A DNA stretch of 64,000 nucleotides from Psychrobacillus sp042885655 (GTDB lineage Bacteria > Bacillota > Bacilli > Bacillales_A > Planococcaceae), in assembly GCF_042885655.1 (NCBI RefSeq), contig NZ_JBHVRO010000004.1:62001-126000 (forward strand), given 5' to 3'. Of the stretch, positions 43,149-51,526 are shown one piece after another. Numbering within the stretch: the first letter of the stretch is position 1; every line of letters starts with the position of its first letter. Below the pieces are notes generated by a model. The model was not told the origin of the DNA and made no database searches. It saw only the letters and a program-made list of their open reading frames with translations. Both the position numbers and the translations under genes were made by a program.

Positions 43149-44660
43149 ATGTTATCTTCTCAGGAGTTAGTCTCTTATAAACATGAATCACAAAAAAATA
43201 TTTCCCTCTATATAAATGGAGAATTCACTTCCGCTGTAAGTGGAAAGACGTTCAAAAATATAAACCCGTTTACGAACGAACAAATTAATGAAGTTGCAGA
43301 GGGGCAGTCTGAAGATATTAATAAAGCAGTCGCTGCCGCACGTGAAGCCTTTGATAATGGTCCTTGGAAAACGATGAAGCTGAATAAAAGAATGGAATAT
43401 ATTTATCGTATTGCAGATCTGATTGATGAAGAGATTGAAAAAATAGCTTACTTAGAGGCGCTTGATACAGGCCTCCCGATTAGCCAGACGCGAAATATGG
43501 TAAGCCGTGCCTCAGAGAACTTTCGATTTTATGCACGTATGGTGGAAAGTCGTCTAGTTGGCGATGCCTACCAAGTAGATGATGAATTTATTAACTACAC
43601 CATCCATGCCCCAGTTGGGGTTGCAGGATTAATAACTCCTTGGAATGCCCCATTCATGTTAGAGACATGGAAAGTGGCACCAGCACTTGCGACAGGTAAC
43701 ACAGTTGTTCTAAAACCAGCCGAACTTTCTCCACTATCCGCAAATGTACTAGCGGAAGTTATTCATAGAGCGGATCTTCCAAAAGGCGTTTTCAACGTTG
43801 TTCATGGCTACGGTGAAGTAGCAGGGGATGCACTTGTAAAACATCCGGATGTACAACTAATTTCATTTACAGGGGAAACAAAGACAGGTTCAACAATTAT
43901 AAAAAATAGCGCTGATACACTGAAAAGTTGTTCGATGGAACTTGGTGGTAAATCACCAATTATCGTTTTTGAAGATGCTGACTTTGAGCGTGCATTAGAT
44001 GCTTGTGTCTGGGGGATTTACTCATTCAACGGTGAACGTTGTACCGCGAACTCACGCTTGTTTTTACAAGAGGGAATTAAAGATAAATTTATAGATGCTT
44101 TAAAGAAACGTGTTGCCAATATTAAAGTTGGTGACCCCCTAGACTCAGAAACGGAAGTAGGTCCGCTGATTGATAAAGGGCATTTTAGTAAGGTGAAAAG
44201 CTACTTGGATATAGCAAAAGAAGAAGGTACGGAAGTTATTACTGGAAACATTCCAATTGATTTTGCTAAAGGAAACTTTGTAGCACCTGCGCTTATACTA
44301 AATGCTGAAAATCATATGCGCGTTTCGCAAGAAGAGATCTTCGGCCCCATTCTAACTGTTTTGACATTTAAAGATGAAGAAGAAGTTATTAAGCTTGCAA
44401 ACGATATTGATTACGGACTTGCGGGTTATGTATGGACAAATGATATTAAACGAGGTCACCGAGTTGCACATAAAGTGGAAGCCGGAATGCTTTGGGTGAA
44501 TGCACAAAACGTTCGTGATTTACGAACACCTTTCGGAGGTTCAAAGTCATCTGGTATTGGACGTGAAGGCGGACATTACGGCTTTGGGTTTTACACAGAA
44601 CAGAAAATTATTCATGTTTCGATTGCGGATCATCGTATTCAGCAGTTCGGTAAAAAATAA
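43149..44660 (+). CDS. hpaE: 5-Carboxymethyl-2-hydroxymuconate semialdehyde dehydrogenase HpaE
   Basis: A 503-residue ALDH with 'GLITPWNAPFMLETWKVAPALATGNTVVLKP' type cofactor region, 'SFTGETKTGS', catalytic Glu in 'SMELGGKSP', Cys in 'FNGERCTANSRL' and 'QEEIFGPILTV'. GTG 43140 is in frame, but ATG 43149 follows AATAGGTGA and fits better. It oxidises the ring-cleavage semialdehyde made by HpaD, encoded next. Confidence 0.9.
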   Translation: MLSSQELVSYKHESQKNISLYINGEFTSAVSGKTFKNINPFTNEQINEVAEGQSEDINKAVAAAREAFDNGPWKTMKLNKRMEYIYRIADLIDEEIEKIAYLEALDTGLPISQTRNMVSRASENFRFYARMVESRLVGDAYQVDDEFINYTIHAPVGVAGLITPWNAPFMLETWKVAPALATGNTVVLKPAELSPLSANVLAEVIHRADLPKGVFNVVHGYGEVAGDALVKHPDVQLISFTGETKTGSTIIKNSADTLKSCSMELGGKSPIIVFEDADFERALDACVWGIYSFNGERCTANSRLFLQEGIKDKFIDALKKRVANIKVGDPLDSETEVGPLIDKGHFSKVKSYLDIAKEEGTEVITGNIPIDFAKGNFVAPALILNAENHMRVSQEEIFGPILTVLTFKDEEEVIKLANDIDYGLAGYVWTNDIKRGHRVAHKVEAGMLWVNAQNVRDLRTPFGGSKSSGIGREGGHYGFGFYTEQKIIHVSIADHRIQQFGKK

Positions 44661-44668
44661 AGGAAGGC

Positions 44669-45664
44669 ATGGTGAACACGATGGATTTTTCAATCATTCG
44701 TATCGCAAGAACAGTTCTTCATGTATTGGATTTGCAAGCGTCCCGTAAATTCTATGTGGATGGACTTGGTATGATTGAAACGGAAAGTGATGAAAATCAT
44801 CTATACTTAAGAGGTCTAGAAGAACACTCTCATCATAGTTTACTATTGAAAAAAGCAGACAAAGCTATTGTCGAAGTACTTAGTTATAAAGTAGAAAAAG
44901 AACAGGATCTCGATGAAATAGAAAAGCTTTTTATTTCAAGAGGACTAAAAACAAAATGGATGGCGAAAGGGGAACAACATGCAATTGGAAGAACTCTTCG
45001 TGTCCATGATATATCAGGCATTCCATTAGAATTTTTTGCGGAAATGACGACTGTCGATCGTATGCTGCAGCGCTATGACCTTTATTCGGGAGCTAAAATT
45101 CAACGAATTGACCATGTAAATTGTGCAGTACCGCATGTTCAAAAAGCGTTTGATTTCTATGTGAAAGACTTAGGGTTCTCGTGTTCAGAGTATACGGATA
45201 CAGAAGACGGAGAATTGTGGGCAGCATGGCTTTATCGGAAACCAACCGTTCATGACCAAGCATTCATGAGTGGTCCAGGACCGAAGCTACATCATTTTGC
45301 TTACACACTAGCTGATCGACTCAGTGTGCTGGATTGTTGTGATGTTTTAGCCAGTTTGGGATATGCGGATTCGATCGAACGAGGACCTGGACGCCATGGC
45401 CTATCTAACGCCTTTTTCCTTTATTTGAGAGATCCAGATGGTCATCGCATAGAGCTTTATACAGGTGATTATTTAACAAGCGACCCGGATTTAAAGCCAA
45501 AACGATGGGATTTAAATGATCCGCTTCGTCAAACATTCTGGGGACATAAAGCACCAGATCGATGGTTCAATGAAACAAGTACCTTCATTGATATTGAAAC
45601 GGGTGAAGAGATAAAAAGTGAAGAACCATTTTTGGAACAAAGAAAGCCGAAAATTGTCGTTTAG
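44669..45664 (+). CDS. hpaD: 3,4-Dihydroxyphenylacetate 2,3-dioxygenase HpaD
   Basis: A 331-residue type I extradiol dioxygenase of the two-domain vicinal-oxygen-chelate fold. Metal ligands are His in 'RIDHVNCAVPHVQKAF', His in 'GPKLHHFAYTL' and Glu in 'GHRIELYTGDYL'. It cleaves homoprotocatechuate next to a hydroxyl. It belongs to the VOC type found in Bacillus and Brevibacterium rather than the LigB-type HpaD of E. coli. It is the last hpa gene, 21 bases before a terminator. Confidence 0.92.
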   Translation: MVNTMDFSIIRIARTVLHVLDLQASRKFYVDGLGMIETESDENHLYLRGLEEHSHHSLLLKKADKAIVEVLSYKVEKEQDLDEIEKLFISRGLKTKWMAKGEQHAIGRTLRVHDISGIPLEFFAEMTTVDRMLQRYDLYSGAKIQRIDHVNCAVPHVQKAFDFYVKDLGFSCSEYTDTEDGELWAAWLYRKPTVHDQAFMSGPGPKLHHFAYTLADRLSVLDCCDVLASLGYADSIERGPGRHGLSNAFFLYLRDPDGHRIELYTGDYLTSDPDLKPKRWDLNDPLRQTFWGHKAPDRWFNETSTFIDIETGEEIKSEEPFLEQRKPKIVV

Positions 45665-45684
45665 GAACGGAACTGAAAATACAA

Positions 45685-45733
45685 CAAAACCAGCTAGGGA
45701 AATGGTGATTTTATCATTTTCCTAGCTGGTTTT
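45685..45733 (+). terminator. Terminator of the hpa operon
   Basis: Arms AAAACCAGCTAGG and CCTAGCTGGTTTT with further pairing AAATG/CATTT inside, loop near 45709, followed by TTTT. Confidence 0.9.
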
Positions 45734-45803
45734 ACAAAGAAAAACAGAACGATTATACAAAGTCAAAATCGATAAAGTTCGTATTAAGATAGAAGAATTG
45801 TAT

Positions 45804-45844
45804 AAAATCGTATTCAAGAGAGTTTTTCTGGAATACGATTTTTT
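45804..45844 (+). terminator. Second hairpin downstream of hpaD
   Basis: Arms AAAATCGTATTC and GAATACGATTTT with a 15-base loop and a long T run. With the previous hairpin it insulates the hpa operon from the gene at 45956. Confidence 0.75.
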
Positions 45845-45915
45845 GTTTTATTTTTATGGAATTGTCAAAATTGTAATGTGGAATTCATCTGAAGTTCATG
45901 TTGACGAAGTATTAT

Positions 45916-45949
45916 AACCCCCATAGTAACAAAAAATACTATGGGGGTT
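45916..45949 (+). promoter_or_regulatory. Perfect hairpin covering the ribosome site of the next gene
   Basis: A 13-bp perfect inverted repeat AACCCCCATAGTA - 8-base A-rich loop - TACTATGGGGGTT. The right arm contains the GGGGG that serves as Shine-Dalgarno for ATG 45956, so folding would hide it. It has no T run and so is not an ordinary terminator. Confidence 0.6.
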
Positions 45950-45955
45950 AATGTA

Positions 45956-46360
45956 ATGGAAACAAAATGGAGTTTAAGATTAATTCGTTTAGCTGCAATT
46001 TTTGGTTTGTTAGGAGCTATATTAGGTTCACATATGGCGGGATCAGGAAGCTATCAATTCCGTCCAATTCACGCGCACATTTTAGTCGTAGGATGGTTAA
46101 CAATCTTTGCGTGGGGTATTTTCTACCGAGTATACAAAATTAAATCTTCCAAATTAGTAGCAGCTCATGGATGGACCGCAGTAATCGGATCAATCGGTTT
46201 AACAGGAGGAATGTGGTTAAATACATTAAAACCATTTAATGTGAATGAAACATTCTCTTTAGTATTTTACATTGTTGGTGGAACTGTTCTGTTAATAAGT
46301 TTCGGTTTATTTATTCTCAACACATTTATGATTGATACAAAAGAAGATAAGAGGATCTAA
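45956..46360 (+). CDS. Small heme-copper-oxidase-subunit-I-like membrane protein
   Basis: A 134-residue protein with four membrane segments, each pair carrying conserved His: 'GSHMAGSGSYQFRPIHAHILVVGWLTIFAWGIFYRV' like region and 'AAHGWTAVIG'. Short proteins of this kind are common in Bacillales and resemble a fragment of oxidase subunit I without the full copper site; their function is not known. ATG 45941 in the same frame lies within the hairpin arm, so ATG 45956 is preferred. A bidirectional terminator follows. Confidence 0.75.
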   Translation: METKWSLRLIRLAAIFGLLGAILGSHMAGSGSYQFRPIHAHILVVGWLTIFAWGIFYRVYKIKSSKLVAAHGWTAVIGSIGLTGGMWLNTLKPFNVNETFSLVFYIVGGTVLLISFGLFILNTFMIDTKEDKRI

Positions 46361-46398
46361 TGGAAAACTTCTAGCCAAAGACAGTTATATTTGTAGAA

Positions 46399-46446
46399 TA
46401 AATTCCAGCCCCCTTAAAGATAAGTAGGGGGCTGGAATTTATTTTA
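46399..46446. terminator. Bidirectional terminator between oxidase-like and CDF genes
   Basis: Arms AAATTCCAGCCCCCT and AGGGGGCTGGAATTT with an AT-rich loop, T run on the plus side and A run on the other, between converging genes. Confidence 0.85.
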
Positions 46447-46508
46447 AATGAAAAATAGTGTGTGCATGTTCAAATGAAATACTTTAAAGCAGCTACTTTG
46501 CCGCCTAA

Positions 46509-47396
46509 TTATTCGTACCATGGATTCAGATGAACAAGAACTTCCTCCACATTAGAATATTGCTTTATAATCGTTTTTTTAATTTCTTTTGAAACATCGT
46601 GACCCTCTTGAATGCTTAGTGAAGCTGATATACTTACTCGAACATCGACGATGATGTAGTGCCCATGTTCTCTTGCTCTGATGCGATCAATTCGTTTTAC
46701 TTCAGAAACGGATTGAACCAACTCGAAGATTATTTCCATAGTTTCAGAATCAATATTTTTTTCCATTAGTACATCAACAGACTCTTTTCCCATTCCAATG
46801 GCTAACTTTAATACAAGAATTGCAACGATAATACCTGCAACAGGATCGCCATATGCCAATACTGCAATATTGAAATGATCTCCAATCATAGCAAGTCCAA
46901 TACCAATTACGGCAGCTAGAGAGGCATAGACATCGGCAAGATGGTCGTAAGCCGTTGCGATTAAGCCCTTGCTATTTTCTTTTTTACCAATATTGATGGT
47001 ATAAACATAAAGAACTTGCTTCCAAATAAGAGAAATTGCCGCCGCTATTAATACAGTAAAAGTTGCTTTATGAGGTGTTTCAAATAATGCTAAGACAGAA
47101 TGATAACCAATATATAATGCTGCGATAGCTAAGATAATAGCAACAATTCCAGCTCCAACAACTTCTGCTTTACCGTGTCCATATGGATGGTCTTCGTCTG
47201 GAGGTCGTTTGGATACACGCATCGCACTTAGCGCAGCGACAGATGCAATAACATCTCCAGCATTATGTACGCCATCAGCAAGAAGTACTTGACTGTTAAA
47301 TAACAAGCCAACAACTATTTTTAATACCGTCAGAAATACATTGCTTATTAAACTAATCCAAATTGCGAAAGAGGATTGTTTGTTTTCTAAACTCAT
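46509..47396 (-). CDS. Cation diffusion facilitator family transporter
   Basis: A 295-residue metal/proton antiporter of the ZnT/FieF type: six membrane segments (about 10-200) with metal ligands in 'LLADGVHNAGDVIAS' and 'ATAYDHLADVYASLAA', a His/Asp 'DEDHPYGHGKAEV' stretch, and a C-terminal cytoplasmic ferredoxin-like domain with 'REHGHYIIVDVRV'. GTG 47399 is in frame, but ATG 47396 follows TTGGGGGA. The start overlaps the stop of a small leader frame. Substrate (Zn, Mn, Fe or Co) cannot be settled. Confidence 0.88.
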   Translation of the reverse strand: MSLENKQSSFAIWISLISNVFLTVLKIVVGLLFNSQVLLADGVHNAGDVIASVAALSAMRVSKRPPDEDHPYGHGKAEVVGAGIVAIILAIAALYIGYHSVLALFETPHKATFTVLIAAAISLIWKQVLYVYTINIGKKENSKGLIATAYDHLADVYASLAAVIGIGLAMIGDHFNIAVLAYGDPVAGIIVAILVLKLAIGMGKESVDVLMEKNIDSETMEIIFELVQSVSEVKRIDRIRAREHGHYIIVDVRVSISASLSIQEGHDVSKEIKKTIIKQYSNVEEVLVHLNPWYE

Positions 47397-47515
47397 CACT
47401 TATTCCCCCAACTAGTTTTATTGCACAAAGGAAACAAAAACCCTTGACCATCTTGGTCAAGGGTTGGGTTATTAAAAAAAACTATATTTATAAATTTTTC
47501 AATAAAATATGTCAT
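47396..47515 (-). CDS. Possible 39-aa leader peptide before the CDF gene
   Basis: A minus-strand frame starts at ATG 47515 behind GGTGAAGGA and ends at TGA 47398-47396, whose A is the first base of the CDF start codon. The hairpin at 47439-47465 lies within it. The peptide is polar to weakly hydrophobic and matches nothing known to me. The good ribosome site and TGATG junction suggest coupling, but its small size keeps this tentative. Confidence 0.35.
   Translation of the reverse strand: MTYFIEKFINIVFFNNPTLDQDGQGFLFPLCNKTSWGNK
47439..47465 (-). terminator. Attenuator-like hairpin in the CDF leader
   Basis: Perfect 12-bp arms AACCCTTGACCA and TGGTCAAGGGTT with a 3-base loop. On the minus strand it is followed by TTTTTGTTTCC, and it lies about 43 bases before the CDF start, so it could terminate the transcript early. 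Confidence 0.6.
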
Positions 47516-47902
47516 TTCCTTCACCACGCTAATCTAATTAAATAAAAGACATAGGAAAAGTATAGCACTGTATATACTATTAATCAAAATTCATTTTTAT
47601 ACGAATTTTACAATATTAATTGTAGAAAACTTTCCATAAAGGCATTTATACTCCCTTATTCAAACTATATACTTTTTAGATACTCTATGAATAGGTAGAA
47701 TAATACTTTTATTAAAAGAAAAAAACTACCATGTCTAAAGTTATATGTAGCTACCCATCTACCATGAAAAAGCTAATTTTAGCTTTAAGACGGAATAATC
47801 GTTAGTAATATATTGTCCATCCAATCTTGATTTGCTTTCTAAATCCCTTTGTTTAATTATGAATTCTGCCATGAAAAAATCTTAAGTTATTTTCTTTTTT
47901 TG

Positions 47903-48190
47903 AACAGTTGTTTTCTATCTCTTCTAACCAATCTATCAATTTCCAACATTGCACAAGTTGATTGAAGCGGAGGCGGCGACTTCTGCGGGAATAGCATGAG
48001 CGGAAGGCCCCGCAGGAACGAGAAAAGGAAGGAAGGCTAAGGTCGCCTCGTCCTGAGGCGACGCCTTCATGACCAACATCGTGTTGGCCCAGGAGACTGA
48101 AGCCATGCCCGCGAAAAGCGTCCGCCATAGCGGAAAACAAAGGTATTTCTACGGTTATTCTTCTTAAAAAACTGGGGATTTTTGTGTCCG
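47903..48190. repeat. Long GC-rich repeat, left copy flanking the glucoside island
   Basis: The core (47957-48140) contains 'GAAGCGGAGGCGGCGACTTC', 'CCCCGCAGGAACG' and a 'CTCGTCCTGAGGCGACGCC' inner palindrome. It is nearly identical, in the same orientation, to 57692-57875, and weaker similarity extends on both sides to about 47903 and 48190. It has no gene. The preceding gap 47516-47900 is AT-rich with nothing else clear. Confidence 0.8.
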
Positions 48191-48278
48191 GTTTCTCTTA
48201 ATTGAAAAATATTTTAAATGATAAATTCAGTAATATATTCATACACTTTAGAAAGTCTAGGTGAAGGTGGAGTTCTTA

Positions 48279-48545
48279 TTGATCGAAAAAGCACTTCTAT
48301 TTATGATAATAATGAGAATTTTTTCAGGAAGTGTAGATATAACTGCTGCAATGTTTATGTATAAATATAATGATTTAGAAAAAGCCTTTTATATTAACAC
48401 GCTACTAGCCTTAGTAGGTCCTTGTGTATTGATCATTACTACAGCTATAGCATTATTTGGATTGGCTGAGAAGATTTCATTAACTAGAATGATCTGCCTC
48501 TTTAGTGGAATTATACTTATTCTTTTTAGCTTAAAGTCTAAATAA
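48279..48545 (+). CDS. YqhV-like (DUF2619) small membrane protein
   Basis: An 88-residue protein with three membrane segments, matching YqhV/DUF2619 in 'EKALLFMIIMRIFSGSVDITAAMFMYKYNDLEKAFYIN' like N-terminal half and 'LVGPCVLIITTAIALFGL'. Function unknown. In B. subtilis yqhV sits next to the spoIIIA operon; here it stands apart. GTG 48261 is in frame, but TTG 48279 has AGGTGG nearby and fits the family length. Confidence 0.65.
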   Translation: MIEKALLFMIIMRIFSGSVDITAAMFMYKYNDLEKAFYINTLLALVGPCVLIITTAIALFGLAEKISLTRMICLFSGIILILFSLKSK

Positions 48546-48621
48546 TGAAGGATAGCGCAAACCTCTTCTATTTATAAACCTATTTTTAATCTCCCATGTT
48601 TTTAAATGTTTACTATATTGG

Positions 48622-48642
48622 TGCAAGCGATTGCATTATAAT
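48622..48642 (+). promoter_or_regulatory. LacI-type operator and -10 box of the glucosidase operon
   Basis: The palindrome TGCAAGCGATTGCA (48622-48635) lies directly before TATAAT (48637-48642), 47 bases before the first glucosidase start. The local LacI-family regulator is the likely ligand; CcpA is less likely because two cre positions do not fit. Confidence 0.6.
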
Positions 48643-48688
48643 TGTGGAAAGATTAAAATAATTCTATCAAGGGTGCTTAGGGTGGTGA

Positions 48689-50383
48689 ATGAAGATGGTT
48701 CAATTATTGGAACCTTGGTGGAAACGTAGTGTTGTCTATCAAATCTATCCACGAAGCTTTATGGACTCCAATGGAGATGGCATTGGGGATTTGAATGGAA
48801 TAATTTCTAAGTTAGAGTATTTAGAACAGTTAGGTGTGGATGTCATTTGGCTTAGTCCAGTCTATGATTCTCCAAATGACGACAATGGCTATGATATTCG
48901 AAATTACCGAGCAATAATGCAAGAGTTTGGCACGATGGATGATTTTGAACGATTGATTGATGAAGCGAAACAAAGAGGAATCCGAATTGTGATGGATCTT
49001 GTGGTCAATCACACTTCCGATGAACATGCCTGGTTTGTTGAATCGCAATCTTCTAAAGACTCCAAGTACCGTGATTACTACATATGGCGTGAAGGTAAAA
49101 ATGATCAACCTCCAAATAATTGGGGATCGGTATTTTCGGGGTCTGCTTGGGAAAAAGAAGATACTACAAATTCGTATTATTTGCATCTGTTCTCTAAAAA
49201 GCAGCCTGATTTGAATTGGGAACATGAACCCCTTCGAAACGAAATTTTTGATATTATGACGTATTGGTTGGATAAAGGTATTGGTGGTTTTCGGATGGAT
49301 GTCATCAATTTTATTTCAAAAGATGTACAGCTACCTGATGGAGCAATTCCTCCAAGGAAGTTGTTCGGGGATGGAAGTCCATATTTTATGAATGGTCCGA
49401 AAATCCATTCCTATTTACGTGAGATGAATGAAAAGGTTTTGCGTGAATACGATGTGTTAACTGTTGGGGAAATGCCAGGAGCTACGCCTGAGGATGCACG
49501 TGTATATACAAATCCAAACAATCAAGAAGTAAATATGGTCTTTACATTTGAGCATATGAATCTAGATAGTGGACCTCATGAAAAATGGGATACTAAACCT
49601 TTAGATTTAGTAGAGCTCAAACGTAACTTAGAAAAGTGGCAAAACGCTCTTCATCAAGTAGGATGGAATAGTCTTTATTGGAATAACCACGATCAACCGC
49701 GAATTGTGTCACGATTTGGAAATGACGGTGTCTATCGTGAATTATCTGCCAAAATGTTGGCGATTTGTCTGCATATGCTCCAAGGAACGCCTTATATATA
49801 TCAGGGCGAAGAATTAGGAATGACTAATATAAAGTTTGATAGTATTAATGATTATCGAGATATTGAAACACTGAATATGTACAAAGAAAAAAGCTATCAA
49901 GGAATTGCGAATGACGAGATAATGGCATCTATTTATGCAAAAGGTCGAGATAATGCGCGAACTCCAATGCAGTGGACAGCAGATGGAGGATTCTCAACTG
50001 GAACACCTTGGATTAGGATGAATACAAATACATCTATGATTAATGCAGAACAAGCATTAGCGGATTCATCATCGATTTTTTATACGTATCAAAAGCTTAT
50101 TCATTTAAGAAAAGAATATGACATTATCACACTAGGCAGTTTTCATTTGCTGTTACCGGATCATCCTCATCTCTTTGTATATAAACGACAAACGAGTGAG
50201 GAAGAATGGTTAATCGTAACCAATTTCTCCAAGGAAACGGTAAAAATCGAATGGAATGTATGTAATGTACGAAATAAAAACGGGAAAGTCATGATATCTA
50301 ACTATGAAACTCCTAAAATAAACGAAGATATTATAGAAGTACGCCCTTATGAGGCGTTTGTGCTCGCTTTTGAAAGGAGATAG
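48689..50383 (+). CDS. GH13 alpha-glucosidase (oligo-1,6-glucosidase type)
   Basis: A 564-residue cytoplasmic glucosidase that hydrolyses imported alpha-glucosides. GH13 regions: I 'MDLVVNHTSDEH' (about 98-109), II 'GGFRMDVINFI' with nucleophile Asp near 200, III 'LTVGEMPGAT' with acid/base Glu near 256, IV 'YWNNHDQPR'. A C-terminal beta domain follows 'ARTPMQW'. It shares the operon with the ROK kinase, which starts 5 bases after it. Isomaltose or maltose-type substrates are likely; exact preference unknown. Confidence 0.9.
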   Translation: MKMVQLLEPWWKRSVVYQIYPRSFMDSNGDGIGDLNGIISKLEYLEQLGVDVIWLSPVYDSPNDDNGYDIRNYRAIMQEFGTMDDFERLIDEAKQRGIRIVMDLVVNHTSDEHAWFVESQSSKDSKYRDYYIWREGKNDQPPNNWGSVFSGSAWEKEDTTNSYYLHLFSKKQPDLNWEHEPLRNEIFDIMTYWLDKGIGGFRMDVINFISKDVQLPDGAIPPRKLFGDGSPYFMNGPKIHSYLREMNEKVLREYDVLTVGEMPGATPEDARVYTNPNNQEVNMVFTFEHMNLDSGPHEKWDTKPLDLVELKRNLEKWQNALHQVGWNSLYWNNHDQPRIVSRFGNDGVYRELSAKMLAICLHMLQGTPYIYQGEELGMTNIKFDSINDYRDIETLNMYKEKSYQGIANDEIMASIYAKGRDNARTPMQWTADGGFSTGTPWIRMNTNTSMINAEQALADSSSIFYTYQKLIHLRKEYDIITLGSFHLLLPDHPHLFVYKRQTSEEEWLIVTNFSKETVKIEWNVCNVRNKNGKVMISNYETPKINEDIIEVRPYEAFVLAFERR

Positions 50384-50387
50384 CAGG

Positions 50388-51278
50388 ATGAAAAAAGTAC
50401 TTGGAGTTGATATTGGAGGAACTAAAATACGTATGGGTGTCGTAAACGAAAATGGACAGGTTTTGATGGACAAAACAATTCCTACTCTAATACCGTTATA
50501 CCCCTATCTAGAAGAACAAATATTAAAAGTTATAACAGAATTTCCTGATCTTACAGGTATCGGAATCGGTACGAGAGGAATGGTAGATGCGATAACAGGA
50601 GTCGTAACATTTGAAAAAGAGATAGAAGGCTGGCAAGGGACTCCGGTTAAAGCGAAATTAGAAGCAGCAACAGGTCTTCGAGTGGAGATTAATAACGATG
50701 CAAACTGTGCTGCACTTGCAGAATTTCGAATAGGAGCAGCAACAGGTTTTCAAAAGGTAGTTTGCCTGACGGTGGGAACAGGCCTAGGAGGAGGTTTTGT
50801 TTTTGATGGAGAGGTAATGAATGGAGTTCATGGTGGTGCAGGGGAAGTCGGTCATTTGATTTTGTATCCAAATGGGCTTGTTTGCAGTTGTGGAAGACCA
50901 GGATGCAGTGAACAATATATATCTGGAAGTGCATTGAAAAGAATGATTCAAGAGGAAAATGTCGTTGATCCCGCTACAGGGGGTCTAACATTACCGCATA
51001 ATCTATTTCGAATCGCAACCAATGGAAACACAAGTGCAATAGTAGTTCGCGAACGTTTTCTCTCAGATTTTGCAGTATTAATTTCTAGCCTCCAAGCTGT
51101 CTTAGACATGGATTGTGTTGTGATTGGCGGAGGAGTTTCAGAATCTGCTGACGATTGGTGGGAAAACCTTATAGAAAAAGTAGAACCACTGAAACTTAAG
51201 CCACTAAAATTGAAGCGTGCAGATTTTGGGAATGAAGCAGGGATGCTCGGAGCGGCAATGCTCGTTATTGATCAATAA
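50388..51278 (+). CDS. ROK family sugar kinase (glucokinase-like)
   Basis: A 296-residue kinase with 'VLGVDIGGTKIRMGVV' phosphate loop, 'EINNDANCAALAE', catalytic-region 'TVGTGLGGGFV', zinc motif 'CSCGRPGCSEQYISG' and 'GGGVSESADDWW'. It lacks the DNA-binding domain of NagC-type regulators, so it is a kinase. It probably phosphorylates glucose freed by the glucosidases. The frame opens at 50349 but ATG 50388 follows AGGAGATAGCAGG. Confidence 0.88.
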   Translation: MKKVLGVDIGGTKIRMGVVNENGQVLMDKTIPTLIPLYPYLEEQILKVITEFPDLTGIGIGTRGMVDAITGVVTFEKEIEGWQGTPVKAKLEAATGLRVEINNDANCAALAEFRIGAATGFQKVVCLTVGTGLGGGFVFDGEVMNGVHGGAGEVGHLILYPNGLVCSCGRPGCSEQYISGSALKRMIQEENVVDPATGGLTLPHNLFRIATNGNTSAIVVRERFLSDFAVLISSLQAVLDMDCVVIGGGVSESADDWWENLIEKVEPLKLKPLKLKRADFGNEAGMLGAAMLVIDQ

Positions 51279-51312
51279 ATTACTCGGAATAACAGAAAAG
51301 TGTAAACAGATG

Positions 51313-51354
51313 ACAAATGCGCAAAGAGACTAAGAATGGGCCATGCGCATTTGT
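51313..51354 (+). terminator. Hairpin after the ROK kinase gene
   Basis: Arms ACAAATGCGC and GCGCATTTGT around a 22-base loop. The following sequence is AT-rich but not a T run, so it is a weak terminator at best. Confidence 0.4.
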
Positions 51355-51388
51355 TATATAAATATCAGAATTTTTCATAAATAAAGGG

Positions 51389-51493
51389 TTGTTATCATAT
51401 AAATGGTATGGTAGGATAAATTTAGTTAATTTTATGCAAACGCTTTCACAGGCTTTGCTATTCTTTTAAGGTATTTGTGCAAACGTTTTCGCA
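51389..51493 (+). promoter_or_regulatory. Promoter and two LacI-type operators before the sugar-binding gene
   Basis: A -35 TTGTTA (51389-51394), 17 bases and -10 TAGGAT (51412-51417) precede two operator-like sites, TGCAAACGCTTTCA (51435-51448) and TGCAAACGTTTTCGCA (51478-51493). Both share TGCAANCG with the site at 48622, so one LacI-family protein may control both operons. Confidence 0.6.
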
Positions 51494-51526
51494 TGAATTA
51501 AAATTCCAAAGGTGTGGGGGAGAAAT

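Noticed and set aside
48622..48635. CcpA cre site at the glucosidase promoter
   Set aside because: TGCAAGCGATTGCA misses the cre consensus at positions 3 and 12 and resembles the other local LacI-type sites more closely.
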